Positions 19,197-28,394 of a DNA stretch of 64,000 bases are shown piece by piece. The notes under the pieces were generated by a model. The model searched no databases. It had not been told where the DNA came from and worked only from the letters and a program-made list of their open reading frames with translations. Numbering within the stretch: the first letter of the stretch is position 1; each line of letters opens with the position of its first letter. The DNA is taken from NCBI RefSeq assembly GCF_013307435.2, contig NZ_CP102845.1:3780001-3844000 (forward strand). The letters run 5' to 3'. Made by a program: the position numbers and the translations under genes. This DNA comes from Microvirga terrae (GTDB lineage Bacteria; Pseudomonadota; Alphaproteobacteria; Rhizobiales; Beijerinckiaceae).

Positions 19197-21287
19197 TCAT
19201 TTCCGGCCCTGGTGCACCTGGAAGTAGCGTTTAGCCTCTTTACGGATCCGAGCTAGCAGTGGGTGCTCCTCCACTTGCCGATAGGCTGTTAGGATCCTGT
19301 CGGCGCCATAGAGTTCCCGCAGTCGCTTCCAAGCCTCGGCCATGTGCACCACCCGCTTTTCCTCGTCGATGCTTCTCGACTTACGGTGGTAGACAAAAGT
19401 GTTGGTCGCAACAGCGAGGTCAAACCCCGCCTCGAGTGCCCGGAAGCAATAGTCATTCTCCTCACCGTAGAAGAGCTTGAAGTTCTCGTCGTCGAAGAGC
19501 CCAATGCTCTCGATGACCTCCTTCTTGATGCCGAAGCAGAAGCCATGGACCAGTGGTACGCGGGGCACGAGATCCGCGTCGCTCCACCCCTCGCAGGCGA
19601 TATCGACATCGGACGGAGCCACACCGGGCGGCAGCAGATTGATGGCGGTGTTCTTGCCCTTGGCCTTGATCTCAGGAATGGATTGCGCTCCTGCGGCATT
19701 AGACAGGGGGCCTACAATGCCGATCCTCGGACTCTGGCTGGCCGCATCAAGAAGCTTCAGGGACCAATCTGGACTGACAATAGTGTCGCTGTTTAGGAGA
19801 ATCCGAAAGGCGGATTTTCCGGCGCAGAGACCGCGGTTGGCTGAGCGCGTATAGCCCAGGTTCTGGTCATTCTCGACGAGGCTGACCTGATTCCTGCCCG
19901 TCGCAAATTCTCGCAGGTAAGAGCTTGTCGCCTCGTCGGACCGATCATTGACGATGATAATTCTGTGGCTGGGCAGCAGGCACGCCCAGGCTGCTTCCAG
20001 ACATAGGCGGACATCTTCCAATGCATTATGAACGCATATGACAACATCGACAGGAATATCAGCCAAAGGCTTCAGCCGCTCGTTCTTCACAGCGGCGAAG
20101 GGGCTTTTGCCCAACGGATCAGCTAGGATACCCAACTTCAGGAGTACTTCCGGGATTATCAAAGCCCGTGCGAAGCTATGGCGGAAATACACAAAATCAT
20201 CGTGGTCTCTCACCGACGATCCCTGTGGCAGCAGAGAAACAATGTCGAGTTCAGGGCAGCGGTAATTCACCCATGCCAGGCCGAGCTGATCCCGCCGGCT
20301 GTAGATCTCGATCTGCCGCCACCAAAGATGCAGGGCATCGGCCGTATCCTGCTTCCTCAGGGGAACGATCATAAAGCCAGTTTCGAACAGTGGCTGCTTG
20401 AGTGGCAATCCGGCGTTTCTGTATTCCTTGACCTGCCTGTCAATGAGCTTCGCGGAATCCTTGCTCAGTCGCTTGCAGGCTTCAGCCTCATCGTAAAAGC
20501 ATGCTCGGTGCGGGTGAGCTATGAGGCCAAGGTCGGCGTCCTTGCCTGCAACCAATCCAATGTAGTGATGAATGTCGCCCTTCAGTATAATGTTGGCGTC
20601 CAGCCAGATGGCGACTTCGTGGTCTGGAAACAGCTCATGCGGGTGGGTCTTGACCCAGCGGGCAATCCTAGTCGGATCTGAATGGTAATACGGCACGGCG
20701 CGCATCTGCCAGACGCCATAATCATTCCGCGGACGATCGGTAAAACACACGTAGTCGACATCGGGATCAATGCGGTCCGGGAGGAGCAGGTTATCATATT
20801 CACCGAAGATGGCCGTGTAGAGAACGATCCGACGCTTGTCGGGCGTGGAGTTTCGATAGGCGGAGATCTGCTCGACCAAATCGTCTCCGATCTCCCAGCG
20901 ATGATCGAACAATGCCTTCGCGGCCTGCTTCGGCAATCTGACAGCTAGGGCATCCTTCGTTCGGTCGAGGGTCCGCTGAATCATGGCAGCCACGCCTGGA
21001 ATGTTGCGGGCCAAGGCGCGCAATGGGCTTGTAATCTTCCATGATAGGGATCCACGAAGTCCCCTGATCTCGGCTTGCAAGCTACGGATGTTCGCCTGGA
21101 GCTCAGCTATCTCCTCTCTTTGCTGCTGCAGCCGCTCACGCAAGGCTGCAGCATCTGCACCGGGGTCGTGGGATTGGGAGCGCGGAGTATCCTGGGCCAT
21201 CAGTCCAAGACTTTGCAGCTCAACGGCTGACAAGCAGTCTGAATCAAGATCGGGGCCGCGGAGACGAATGACCCGCTCGCGTCGCAA
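19197..21287 (-). CDS. Coiled-coil + DUF616 + GT2 glycosyltransferase
   Basis: Up to 696 residues from a TTG at 21287; an ATG at 21200 (MAQDTPRS) is an alternative start. A coiled coil (about 45-80, many Gln/Glu/Leu) ends in RGSLSWKITSPLRAL. Next is a DUF616-type domain (about 145-390) with IVLYTAIFGEYDNLL, DVDYVCFTDRP and AIWLDANIILKG, which resembles glycosyltransferases acting with a D-x-N metal site. A C-terminal GT2 domain (about 425-660) has VDVVICVHNALED, LLNSDTIVSPDWSLKLL and FKLFYGEENDYCFRA. It follows the exporter genes wzm-wzt by 42 bp on the same strand, so it likely builds the exported polysaccharide. The sugars are unknown. Confidence 0.82.
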   Translation of the reverse strand: MRRERVIRLRGPDLDSDCLSAVELQSLGLMAQDTPRSQSHDPGADAAALRERLQQQREEIAELQANIRSLQAEIRGLRGSLSWKITSPLRALARNIPGVAAMIQRTLDRTKDALAVRLPKQAAKALFDHRWEIGDDLVEQISAYRNSTPDKRRIVLYTAIFGEYDNLLLPDRIDPDVDYVCFTDRPRNDYGVWQMRAVPYYHSDPTRIARWVKTHPHELFPDHEVAIWLDANIILKGDIHHYIGLVAGKDADLGLIAHPHRACFYDEAEACKRLSKDSAKLIDRQVKEYRNAGLPLKQPLFETGFMIVPLRKQDTADALHLWWRQIEIYSRRDQLGLAWVNYRCPELDIVSLLPQGSSVRDHDDFVYFRHSFARALIIPEVLLKLGILADPLGKSPFAAVKNERLKPLADIPVDVVICVHNALEDVRLCLEAAWACLLPSHRIIIVNDRSDEATSSYLREFATGRNQVSLVENDQNLGYTRSANRGLCAGKSAFRILLNSDTIVSPDWSLKLLDAASQSPRIGIVGPLSNAAGAQSIPEIKAKGKNTAINLLPPGVAPSDVDIACEGWSDADLVPRVPLVHGFCFGIKKEVIESIGLFDDENFKLFYGEENDYCFRALEAGFDLAVATNTFVYHRKSRSIDEEKRVVHMAEAWKRLRELYGADRILTAYRQVEEHPLLARIRKEAKRYFQVHQGRK

Positions 21288-21329
21288 TCTTGACCCATGC
21301 CTGTTCGCCTTTGTACCAGCATCGCGAGA

Positions 21330-22097
21330 TCATCCGTCCTTGGCGTCGACGCCAGCCGATGCGGCGTAGGTTTCAATCACCTCATCGATAGGTCCGAATG
21401 CTTTGACGCGGCCGTGCTCCAACAAGAGGCCCTTATTGCACAGGTCCCGCAGGACCTTGTTGGAATGGGAAGCTAAAACGAGAAGTTTGGAGTCTCGTGC
21501 AAAGCTCTCCAACTTCTCATTGGCCTTCTTGAAGAAGCGGGCATCGCCGGTCGCCACGACCTCGTCCAGAAGCAGGATATCGGTCTCGACATGGGTCGAG
21601 ATCGCAAAAGCCAAGCGGGCGCGCATGCCTGAAGAATAGGTGCGCATCGGCAGATCAAGGAAGTCTCCGAGTTCGCTGAACTCCGCGATGGTATCGGCCT
21701 TCTTCTTCAGCTCGGCTTTGGTCATTCCAAGAAAGAGGCCACGAATGAAGATGTTGTCGAAACCGGTCGAGTCCATGTCCAGACCGAAACCGAGGTTCAG
21801 CAACGGCGCCACGCGCCCTTGGATGGTCACACGTCCATGGGTCGGGGCATAAAGCTTAGCCATCACACGCAGAAGCGTGCTCTTGCCCGCACCATTGTGT
21901 CCAAGCAGAGCCAAGCGGTCCCCCGGGCCGAGCGTCAGCGACAGCTGGTCGAGAGCACGCACGACCATCTGACCGGCCTGCCCTGAGGACAGTTGCCCGC
22001 CGATGGGTTTCTCACCGGACGACGCACGCTTCCTATCAGACTTCCAGGCCTGAACCGGGTAATCCAGCGTCACATTTTCGAGCTTAATCAGCGCCAT
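21330..22097 (-). CDS. wzt: Polysaccharide ABC exporter ATPase (Wzt/KpsT type)
   Basis: 255 residues. Walker A GHNGAGKST, signature YSSGMRARLAFAI, Walker B LLLDEVVATGD, then a switch histidine in VLASHS; the LLNLGFGLDMDSTGFDNI segment is typical of polysaccharide/teichoic-acid exporters. It energises export through the Wzm channel. Compared with KpsT (about 220 residues) it has an insertion near residues 18-45; compared with O9a-type Wzt (over 400) it lacks the C-terminal carbohydrate-binding domain. That absence argues against recognition of a chemically capped chain end by this ATPase. GAGGT precedes the ATG, 10 bp after wzm. Confidence 0.9.
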   Translation of the reverse strand: MALIKLENVTLDYPVQAWKSDRKRASSGEKPIGGQLSSGQAGQMVVRALDQLSLTLGPGDRLALLGHNGAGKSTLLRVMAKLYAPTHGRVTIQGRVAPLLNLGFGLDMDSTGFDNIFIRGLFLGMTKAELKKKADTIAEFSELGDFLDLPMRTYSSGMRARLAFAISTHVETDILLLDEVVATGDARFFKKANEKLESFARDSKLLVLASHSNKVLRDLCNKGLLLEHGRVKAFGPIDEVIETYAASAGVDAKDG

Positions 22098-22106
22098 CGT
22101 CAGACC

Positions 22107-22907
22107 TCAAACCCAGAATGCGATCCGACGACGCCAATGGGCATAGATTGGGACCGTAACGCCCCAACCGACTAGGGTGATCGCTAAAGTAACAGTCCAG
22201 ATCATCGAATGCGGCACCTGCCCCAGAAGCGGTGCGCGCACGAGCTCGATGAAATAATAGAACGGATTGAAGTTCACAAATATTGTGCGAAATCCGGTCA
22301 CGCTGTCAGGATACCAGAGGATCGGCGTCACGAAGAAAGCAAGACGCATAGCATTCGGGACCAGTTGCCCCAGATCTCTGTAGCGGACATTGATTAAGCC
22401 CAGCAGAAGAGAAACCCAGATCCCATTCAGCACCACGAGCGCCAGTGCAGGCACTACCAAGACGACATTTGGAAACGGTGAGATCTGGAACAGGATGAGC
22501 ACCGCAACATACACGATGGCGTTAAAGCCTAAGATTATGAGATTCTTCCAAAGGAGTTTGTAGACATAAACCGTCGCAGGGACGGCAATTTCCCTGATCG
22601 CCGCTGCATTGCTTACGAAGGCATCCTTTCCCTCGATCACGAGCGCCTGCAGCAAGGTCCAGATCATGTAACCGGCGACGAGGTGCGGGATGTACTCGGC
22701 CATGGGCCGAACCATGATCCCGCCGTACAGGCCACCGATACAGGCTGCTACGAAAGCAAGACTGAGCGTATTCCAGAACGGTCCGATCTCTGAGCGGCGG
22801 GTGCGCGTCTTCACCTCGCGCCAGCCAAGCGTCATCCACAGCTCACGCCAGCGCCAGCCGTCGCGAACCTCGCGTAGCACCTCCAAGGCCTTCTCATCCG
22901 CTCTCAA
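22107..22907 (-). CDS. wzm: Polysaccharide ABC exporter permease (Wzm type)
   Basis: 266 residues from a TTG at 22907 supported by AAGGA seven bases upstream. ABC-2 permease with six predicted helices; the N-terminal amphipathic part has WMTLGWREVKTRTRRSEIGPFWNTL, the standard family motif, and the C-terminal part NPFYYFIELVRAPLLG is equally typical. It forms the transmembrane path for lipid-linked polysaccharide and pairs with the Wzt gene that starts 10 bp downstream. Confidence 0.92.
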   Translation of the reverse strand: MRADEKALEVLREVRDGWRWRELWMTLGWREVKTRTRRSEIGPFWNTLSLAFVAACIGGLYGGIMVRPMAEYIPHLVAGYMIWTLLQALVIEGKDAFVSNAAAIREIAVPATVYVYKLLWKNLIILGFNAIVYVAVLILFQISPFPNVVLVVPALALVVLNGIWVSLLLGLINVRYRDLGQLVPNAMRLAFFVTPILWYPDSVTGFRTIFVNFNPFYYFIELVRAPLLGQVPHSMIWTVTLAITLVGWGVTVPIYAHWRRRIAFWV

Positions 22908-23033
22908 ATTCGCTTCCTTGATCTCAATCCTGGCGTTTGTGCTGTCGATCCAAGGCGAGCCGATCCAATTTCGGACCCTCCCCGCCAGTTCTTTCGCAGG
23001 CTGACGCCCGTACTCCCAGTCAGCTTCGCAGCT

Positions 23034-24341
23034 TTACGCCTTCACCACGTTGCGACGAGCACCCAGATACCGCCCACGAGTATCCACGATCAGCTTGGCG
23101 TTCTTCTCAATGGTCTCGTAGTCGAACTTGTCGTGGTCCGTGGCCAATAGCACTAGGTCGTAGCTCGCCAACGTGTCGGGTGTCAGCTCGACGCTTTTCA
23201 GATCGAAAGAATAGCGCCGCATCTTCGGGAACGTCGGGACATGCGGATCGCTGTAGGCGACCTCCGCACCCTTCGCCTGAAGCAGCGTCATCAGCTCGAC
23301 TGAGGGCGACTCCCGCATGTCATCGACGTTTTTCTTGTAGGCGATGCCGAGGACGAGAATCTTGCTGCCGCGGATCGGCTTCCCGCGCTCGTTCAACGCA
23401 TCGGAGATCTTCTCGACCACCCATTCGGGCATGGTGCTGTTGATCTCGCCGGCAAGCTCGATGAAGCGTGTGTGCAGCCCGTACTCGCGCGCCTTCCAGG
23501 TCAGATAGAAGGGGTCGATCGGGATGCAGTGGCCGCCAAGACCGGGTCCCGGATAGTACGGGACGAAGCCGAACGGCTTGGTTGCAGCCGCGCGGATCAC
23601 CTCGTGGATGTCGATCCCCATGCGATCCGCAATGATCTTCATCTCGTTGACGAGGCCGATATTGACCGCGCGATGAATGTTTTCAAGAAGCTTCGTCAGT
23701 TCGGCCGCCTGAGTCGAACTGACTGGAACGACTGTGTTGATCACCTGACCATAGAGCGCCATGCCGACCTCAAGGCAGGACGGGGTGGAGCCGCCGCAGA
23801 CCTTGGGGATCGTATGCGTGCTGAACTTGGCATTGCCGGGGTCCTCGCGCTCCGGCGAGAATACAAGGAACGCGTCCTCACCTACCGTAAATCCGGCCTT
23901 TTCAAGCCGCGGGCGAAGCTCCTCTTCCGTGGTGCCAGGATAGGTCGTGCTCTCCAGGGACATGACTTGGCCAGCCCTCAGATGCGGGACGAGAGCATCG
24001 ACGGTGTTCAGAACGAAGCTGAGATCCGGCTCGCGGTACTTGTTGAGAGGTGTCGGAACGCACAGGATCAGCGCATCCACCTCGCGGGCCCGGGACAGGT
24101 CAGAGGTCGGCTCGAAACCGTTCCTGATGGCCTTGGCGATACCCTCAGAGCCGATATGCTCAATATAGGTCCGTCCCTGCTTCAGGACCTCGACCTTGCT
24201 CTGGTCGATGTCGAAGCCGACAACCCTGTAGCCAACCTCGGCATACCGGAGAGACAACGGCAGACCGACATAGCCCAATCCCACGATACCGATCACAGCG
24301 GTTTTATCGTTCAGCTTTTTCAGCAGCGTATCTTTGTGCAT
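23034..24341 (-). CDS. UDP-GlcNAc/UDP-sugar 6-dehydrogenase (WbpA/WecC family)
   Basis: 435 residues. NAD site [18 protein letters not shown], central [14 protein letters not shown], and [17 protein letters not shown] with the catalytic Cys272; C-terminal domain with [18 protein letters not shown]. This family oxidises UDP-GlcNAc or related UDP-hexoses twice at C6 to the uronic acid. The [12 protein letters not shown] form is closest in style to UDP-N-acetylglucosamine dehydrogenases rather than UDP-glucose dehydrogenases, but the substrate is not certain. It is upstream of wzm by 126 bp on the same strand and could supply an acidic amino sugar for the exported polymer. Confidence 0.87.
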   Translation of the reverse strand: MHKDTLLKKLNDKTAVIGIVGLGYVGLPLSLRYAEVGYRVVGFDIDQSKVEVLKQGRTYIEHIGSEGIAKAIRNGFEPTSDLSRAREVDALILCVPTPLNKYREPDLSFVLNTVDALVPHLRAGQVMSLESTTYPGTTEEELRPRLEKAGFTVGEDAFLVFSPEREDPGNAKFSTHTIPKVCGGSTPSCLEVGMALYGQVINTVVPVSSTQAAELTKLLENIHRAVNIGLVNEMKIIADRMGIDIHEVIRAAATKPFGFVPYYPGPGLGGHCIPIDPFYLTWKAREYGLHTRFIELAGEINSTMPEWVVEKISDALNERGKPIRGSKILVLGIAYKKNVDDMRESPSVELMTLLQAKGAEVAYSDPHVPTFPKMRRYSFDLKSVELTPDTLASYDLVLLATDHDKFDYETIEKNAKLIVDTRGRYLGARRNVVKA

Positions 24342-24790
24342 CGAAAATCTCGGCTACAGGCTCGTGGGACAGCGCGCCCCTTCTATAAGGGCATTGATCC
24401 GGACCGCATACCTCATGAAAGCGCCATAGTGCCGCGCCTTTCGCAAGGGAAGAACCTCCCGGCCGGCAAGCCTGACCGGAGTTCCTTCGAACGCCGCTAT
24501 ACCTCTTCGGCTCTGCTCCAGCAACCCTGGCCCCCGTCTACCTCAACGCTCGAAGGTTGGAGCCAGGCCGGTTGATGCCGGCCGGCGTGCAAAAAGGGCT
24601 AAAATATTGAAGCACTTGACTTTTCGGCGAGGTCGGGACTCGATTGTCCCGCGGGAGTGCGCAGGCGGGGCCGGAGAACTCGGGCAGTCTTCAAGGGAGC
24701 CCTGCGATAGGTCGATGACCTGCGTCCCTCCCGGCGCTTGCCCGTCTTTGAACATCGCTTTACTACGCTCGCCTCATTCAGGGGGCTTCC
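24342..24790. other. Divergent intergenic region, no gene seen
   Basis: About 450 bp between the dehydrogenase gene (minus) and a GT2 gene (plus). No supported coding region. A GC hairpin GGCCGG-TTGATG-CCGGCC lies at 24566-24583, followed on the plus strand by an AT-rich stretch (24591-24613). Promoters for both flanking units are expected here; none can be named firmly. Confidence 0.35.
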
Positions 24791-25684
24791 ATGCGCATCT
24801 TGGCCGTCGCGGTCACATATAATCCGGAGATTGCGCTTCTGGCCCAGGTCCTCGGGTCGGCCTCATCGCAGGTCCAAGGCCTTGTGGTCGTCGACAATGG
24901 ATCGGCCAATGTCGAAGACATCCGGCGAACGGCCACCCAGGCTGGAGGCCAAACTATTGAAAATCTTGAGAATATCGGGATCGCCGCAGCACAGAACCAG
25001 GGCGTTGCCCGAGCCTTGGCCAACGGTTTTACCCACGTCCTGCTGCTGGACCAAGATACTGTTTTCAAGCCTGGAACGGTGATGAACATGGCGCACGACC
25101 TATCGTCGCTCGACCGGGACGAAGGGAGAACAGCCGCCATTGGCCCAGCCTATTTTGAACTCAACAGCCAGCGACAGACGCGAGCCTATCGCGCCGATGG
25201 GGTGCGCTTGTCCCGGCTCTCTCTTGCGAACGAGACGCGTCCAGTTGCCAGCGACTTCATCATTGCTTCGGGCTCTCTGATCCCTTTGTCAGTTCTGAAG
25301 GCGGTGGGAGGATTCAAGGAAAATCTCTTCATCGATCTCGTCGACGTCGAGTGGTGCTTTCGCGCCCGGGCGGCCGGGTACAGGAGCTATCTCTCTCCCA
25401 TGGCGAACGTGGAACATCAGCTCGGGAGCGGAACCGTGCAGGTCGGGACGCGCGAGGTTGCCGTCCACGTGCCCATCCGGAACTACTACTGGGTGAGAAA
25501 CGCTCTCTGGCTCGCTCGCCAGCCCTACACCCCCCTCGCCTGGAAGCTCTACTTCGTCAGCCGAAGCTTGGCGTTCCTCGCGACATACCCGGCTCTCGCC
25601 GACCAGCGCGCGGCCAGGCTGAAACTGATCCTCAAGGGTATTCGCGATAGTGTTGCCGGCCGCCTCGGCCCTATCAATGGCTGA
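24791..25684 (+). CDS. GT2 glycosyltransferase, rhamnosyltransferase-like
   Basis: 297 residues, GT2 fold: ILAVAVTYNPEIALL, VVVDNGSANVEDI, IGIAAAQNQGVARAL and LLLDQDTVFKPGT (metal-binding DQD), then DLVDVEWCFRARAAGY with the catalytic-base acidic residues. This pattern is that of RfbF/WbbL-type rhamnosyltransferases. GGGGG lies just before the ATG. It is transcribed opposite to the main cluster and ends 9 bp from the convergent phosphohexomutase gene. With rmlB, rmlC and rmlA nearby a rhamnose donor is plausible but unproved. Confidence 0.85.
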   Translation: MRILAVAVTYNPEIALLAQVLGSASSQVQGLVVVDNGSANVEDIRRTATQAGGQTIENLENIGIAAAQNQGVARALANGFTHVLLLDQDTVFKPGTVMNMAHDLSSLDRDEGRTAAIGPAYFELNSQRQTRAYRADGVRLSRLSLANETRPVASDFIIASGSLIPLSVLKAVGGFKENLFIDLVDVEWCFRARAAGYRSYLSPMANVEHQLGSGTVQVGTREVAVHVPIRNYYWVRNALWLARQPYTPLAWKLYFVSRSLAFLATYPALADQRAARLKLILKGIRDSVAGRLGPING

Positions 25685-25693
25685 TGCCGGGGT

Positions 25694-27151
25694 TTACCCG
25701 ACCCGCCGCCCGGCCTCAGCCAATCCCCATTCCAACAGCTGTTCGGCTCGATCTGCTGCCGCTGCCTCCACATAGACGCGCAGTTCCGGCGCATTGCCGG
25801 ACGGACGGAAGTGCACGACCTCGCCGGTCTTGGCCATGATCCGCAAGCCGTCGCGGGAATTGACCTCGGCTACCCCTCCCAGAGGCGCCATCAGTTCGGA
25901 CCGGAACGCTTCATCCATTTGCAACCGAGAAACGAAGGCCGCGCTTTTCTGTGTCGCGACATTCTGTAGCCGGTTGCTGGCTGCAGCCTTGAAGGCGAAG
26001 GCGGCGCCGATGTCGGCAAGAGGCTGGCCTTGCGTGACGATCTCGCTGAGAACGCAGAGAATCGGCAGCATCGCGTCCCGGGTCGGGAGGGCCGCAAGCC
26101 GGCGCCTGCCCCGCTCGATGTTGGACCCGAGCAGCACGCCGCCATTGGCCTCGAACCCGACGACCGCCTGCGCCCCCGCGGCCAAGGCCTCAGCCATGCC
26201 ATCGATGACGTAAGGTGATCCGACGCGGGTGCGGAGAACCGCCCTGAAGGCACCAGACGCCTCCAGGGCGGAGTTGGAGGTCACGGGCGTCACGATTGCA
26301 TCCGCTCCCAGAGACAAGGCGGTGATCGCCCCCACGAGGTCGCCCCGCAGGAATGTTCCGCCTGCATCCGAAATCAGCGGACGGTCCGCATCACCGTCGG
26401 TCGAGATAATCGCATCGAGAGCCTGCTCGCCCGCCCATTGCCGCGCCAGTGTCTCGTCCTCACCCCGAAGCGCCTCGGTATCGACCGGGATGAAGCTGGT
26501 GGCTCGCCCCAGCGGCACGGCCCGGGCTCCTAGGGACTCCAGCATCTCGACGATGACATCCCGGGCTACCGATGAATGCTGGTAGACCCCGACGGTGAGG
26601 CCCTTCAATGCCCCGTCCCCGAAGAAGTCGCGATAACGAGCCTTGTAGGCAGCGACGAGATCGACGTCCGGTGTCCCGGCGCGGATCGTTCGGGCGGTCT
26701 CCGGCACGGCTGTGATCGCCAGCTTGGCATGCCAAGCTAGAATGCTCTCCTCGTCCTTCTTGTCGATTTCACCCTGAGCCCGGTAGAATTTCAGGCCATT
26801 CCGATCCTCCGGGATATGGCTTCCGGTCACCATGATCGCCGGAATGCCGAAGCGCATCCCATGATAAGCCAGCGCCGGAGTGGGAAGAGCGCCGCAATCG
26901 AGCGGCACGAGGCCTGATTCGTGCAGAGCTGCGCAGCAGAGCTGGGCAATGCTCGGGCTGCTCTCGCGCAGATCCCGCCCGACCAGCACGACATTGCGGG
27001 ACGTAGCCGCCGAGCCGTCCTCCTTGAGCATCTCGGCGAATGCGCGGGTATAGGCGAAAGCCGGAACGCCGTTCAGTTCGACCACCAGCCCCCTCAGCCC
27101 ACTCGTGCCGAACTTCAAGGATGACGGGACGATTGCTGGATTCATGTCCAT
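25694..27151 (-). CDS. Phosphomannomutase/phosphoglucomutase family enzyme
   Basis: 485 residues, alpha-D-phosphohexomutase superfamily. KFGTSGLRGLV opens the protein; MVTGSHIPEDRNGLKF carries the phosphoserine (S111, with His after it where many members have TASHNP); STDGDADRPLI is the Mg loop; RPSGNAPELRVYVE is the sugar-phosphate-binding loop. It interconverts hexose 6- and 1-phosphates and so feeds GDP-mannose or similar donors. The TGSHIP variant and the length fit the ManB-like branch seen in rhizobial polysaccharide loci. Whether mannose, glucose or another sugar is used cannot be decided. Confidence 0.85.
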   Translation of the reverse strand: MDMNPAIVPSSLKFGTSGLRGLVVELNGVPAFAYTRAFAEMLKEDGSAATSRNVVLVGRDLRESSPSIAQLCCAALHESGLVPLDCGALPTPALAYHGMRFGIPAIMVTGSHIPEDRNGLKFYRAQGEIDKKDEESILAWHAKLAITAVPETARTIRAGTPDVDLVAAYKARYRDFFGDGALKGLTVGVYQHSSVARDVIVEMLESLGARAVPLGRATSFIPVDTEALRGEDETLARQWAGEQALDAIISTDGDADRPLISDAGGTFLRGDLVGAITALSLGADAIVTPVTSNSALEASGAFRAVLRTRVGSPYVIDGMAEALAAGAQAVVGFEANGGVLLGSNIERGRRRLAALPTRDAMLPILCVLSEIVTQGQPLADIGAAFAFKAAASNRLQNVATQKSAAFVSRLQMDEAFRSELMAPLGGVAEVNSRDGLRIMAKTGEVVHFRPSGNAPELRVYVEAAAADRAEQLLEWGLAEAGRRVG

Positions 27152-27356
27152 CCGGGGCTGCCTGTCTCTAGGTTGGGGGGCTCAAGGCCGCTTGCGATCA
27201 AAAGCGGCGTTCCTCGATATTTGAATGTGAGAATAATTTCGAGCTCGCCCTTGCAAGTCAACGCACCCGGTCGGCTCGGACGGGTCACCCGGATGGATGA
27301 CGGAGTTATACGGAGTACCGCAAAGGCATCGCGACCCTAAGCCTTGAGTCCTGGTG

Positions 27357-28355
27357 CTAAACGTTTTCCCATGCGGCGGACACTTCCGATTTCCGCAACG
27401 CATCCAGGATGCGCATGTTCAGGATGGCGTCCTCCAAGCCGTAGTCGAGTGGCGCCGCGCCTCTGATCGCCCGGCTAAAGGCCTCCCCTTGAAGTTGGTA
27501 CTGATCCACCGCGGGAAAATCGAGGGCTCGCGCGGAGCGATCGCCATGCTGGCTGCCGTCATCGACGAAGATCCGTGTGGGGCTGTCGGGCGGTGCGTTG
27601 AAGGGAACCTCGATCTCGATTCGTCCCTTCGTTCCGAGAATCTGGACTCTCTGATAGGGCACCGCCTGGGTCGAGACCGTGAAGGCCAGCTGCCGCCCTC
27701 CTCCGAAGTCCATAAGGGCACTGGTGGTCCGGTCGACGCCGAAGCCCGGATCACGATCCACAAGCGCCACCACCCGCTGGGGCTCGGTCTCGAAGGCATA
27801 CCTCCCGGCCACGACCGCATAGCAGCCGATATCGAGCAGCCCTCCCCCGCCGATATCGGGATTGTTGCGGATGTTGCCCGGGTCGACGTTGAAATATGAA
27901 AAGATGACGTGGATCGCGCGCAGATCTCCGATCTCGCCGCTGCGAATCACGTTGCGGGCCCGATGCCATTGTGGATGATGGCGGACCATGAAGGCCTCTG
28001 CGAGCATGACCTGCGACGCAGCGCGCTTGAGCTGCTCCGCCTCGTTGGCCGTGATGGCGATCGGCTTCTCGCAGAGGACATGCTTGCCAGCGGCGGCGGC
28101 CGCCAAGGTCATCGGCACATGCAGATGATTGGGCAGCGGATTGTAGACTGCTTCGATCTCGGGATCGGCAAGGAGCGCCTCATAGGAGCCGTAGGCCTTC
28201 GCGATCCCGAGCTCCGCAGCCATCTCCCGCGCGGACGCCTCGTCTCGTGACGCAACGGCAATGACCTCGCAGAGTGGGCTCTTCATCATACCGGGGACGA
28301 CCTTCACCCGACCGATCTTCGCGGTGCTCAGAATTCCCCAACGGACAGGCTGCAT
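27357..28355 (-). CDS. Gfo/Idh/MocA-family sugar oxidoreductase
   Basis: 332 residues. N-terminal Rossmann domain VRWGILSTAKIGRVKV, then the family motif HVLCEKPIAIT with the catalytic lysine, and a C-terminal beta-sheet domain with GGGLLDIGCYAVVAGRYAF. GAGGAG precedes the ATG by six bases. These enzymes oxidise or reduce a hydroxyl of a sugar or inositol using NAD(P). It follows the LacI regulator gene by 39 bp on the same strand and so is likely co-transcribed with it and co-regulated with the divergent transporter operon. Confidence 0.88.
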   Translation of the reverse strand: MQPVRWGILSTAKIGRVKVVPGMMKSPLCEVIAVASRDEASAREMAAELGIAKAYGSYEALLADPEIEAVYNPLPNHLHVPMTLAAAAAGKHVLCEKPIAITANEAEQLKRAASQVMLAEAFMVRHHPQWHRARNVIRSGEIGDLRAIHVIFSYFNVDPGNIRNNPDIGGGGLLDIGCYAVVAGRYAFETEPQRVVALVDRDPGFGVDRTTSALMDFGGGRQLAFTVSTQAVPYQRVQILGTKGRIEIEVPFNAPPDSPTRIFVDDGSQHGDRSARALDFPAVDQYQLQGEAFSRAIRGAAPLDYGLEDAILNMRILDALRKSEVSAAWENV

Positions 28356-28394
28356 GGCGTTCTCCTCGGTTCTCTCTCGTGGGCGGCTTCGACC

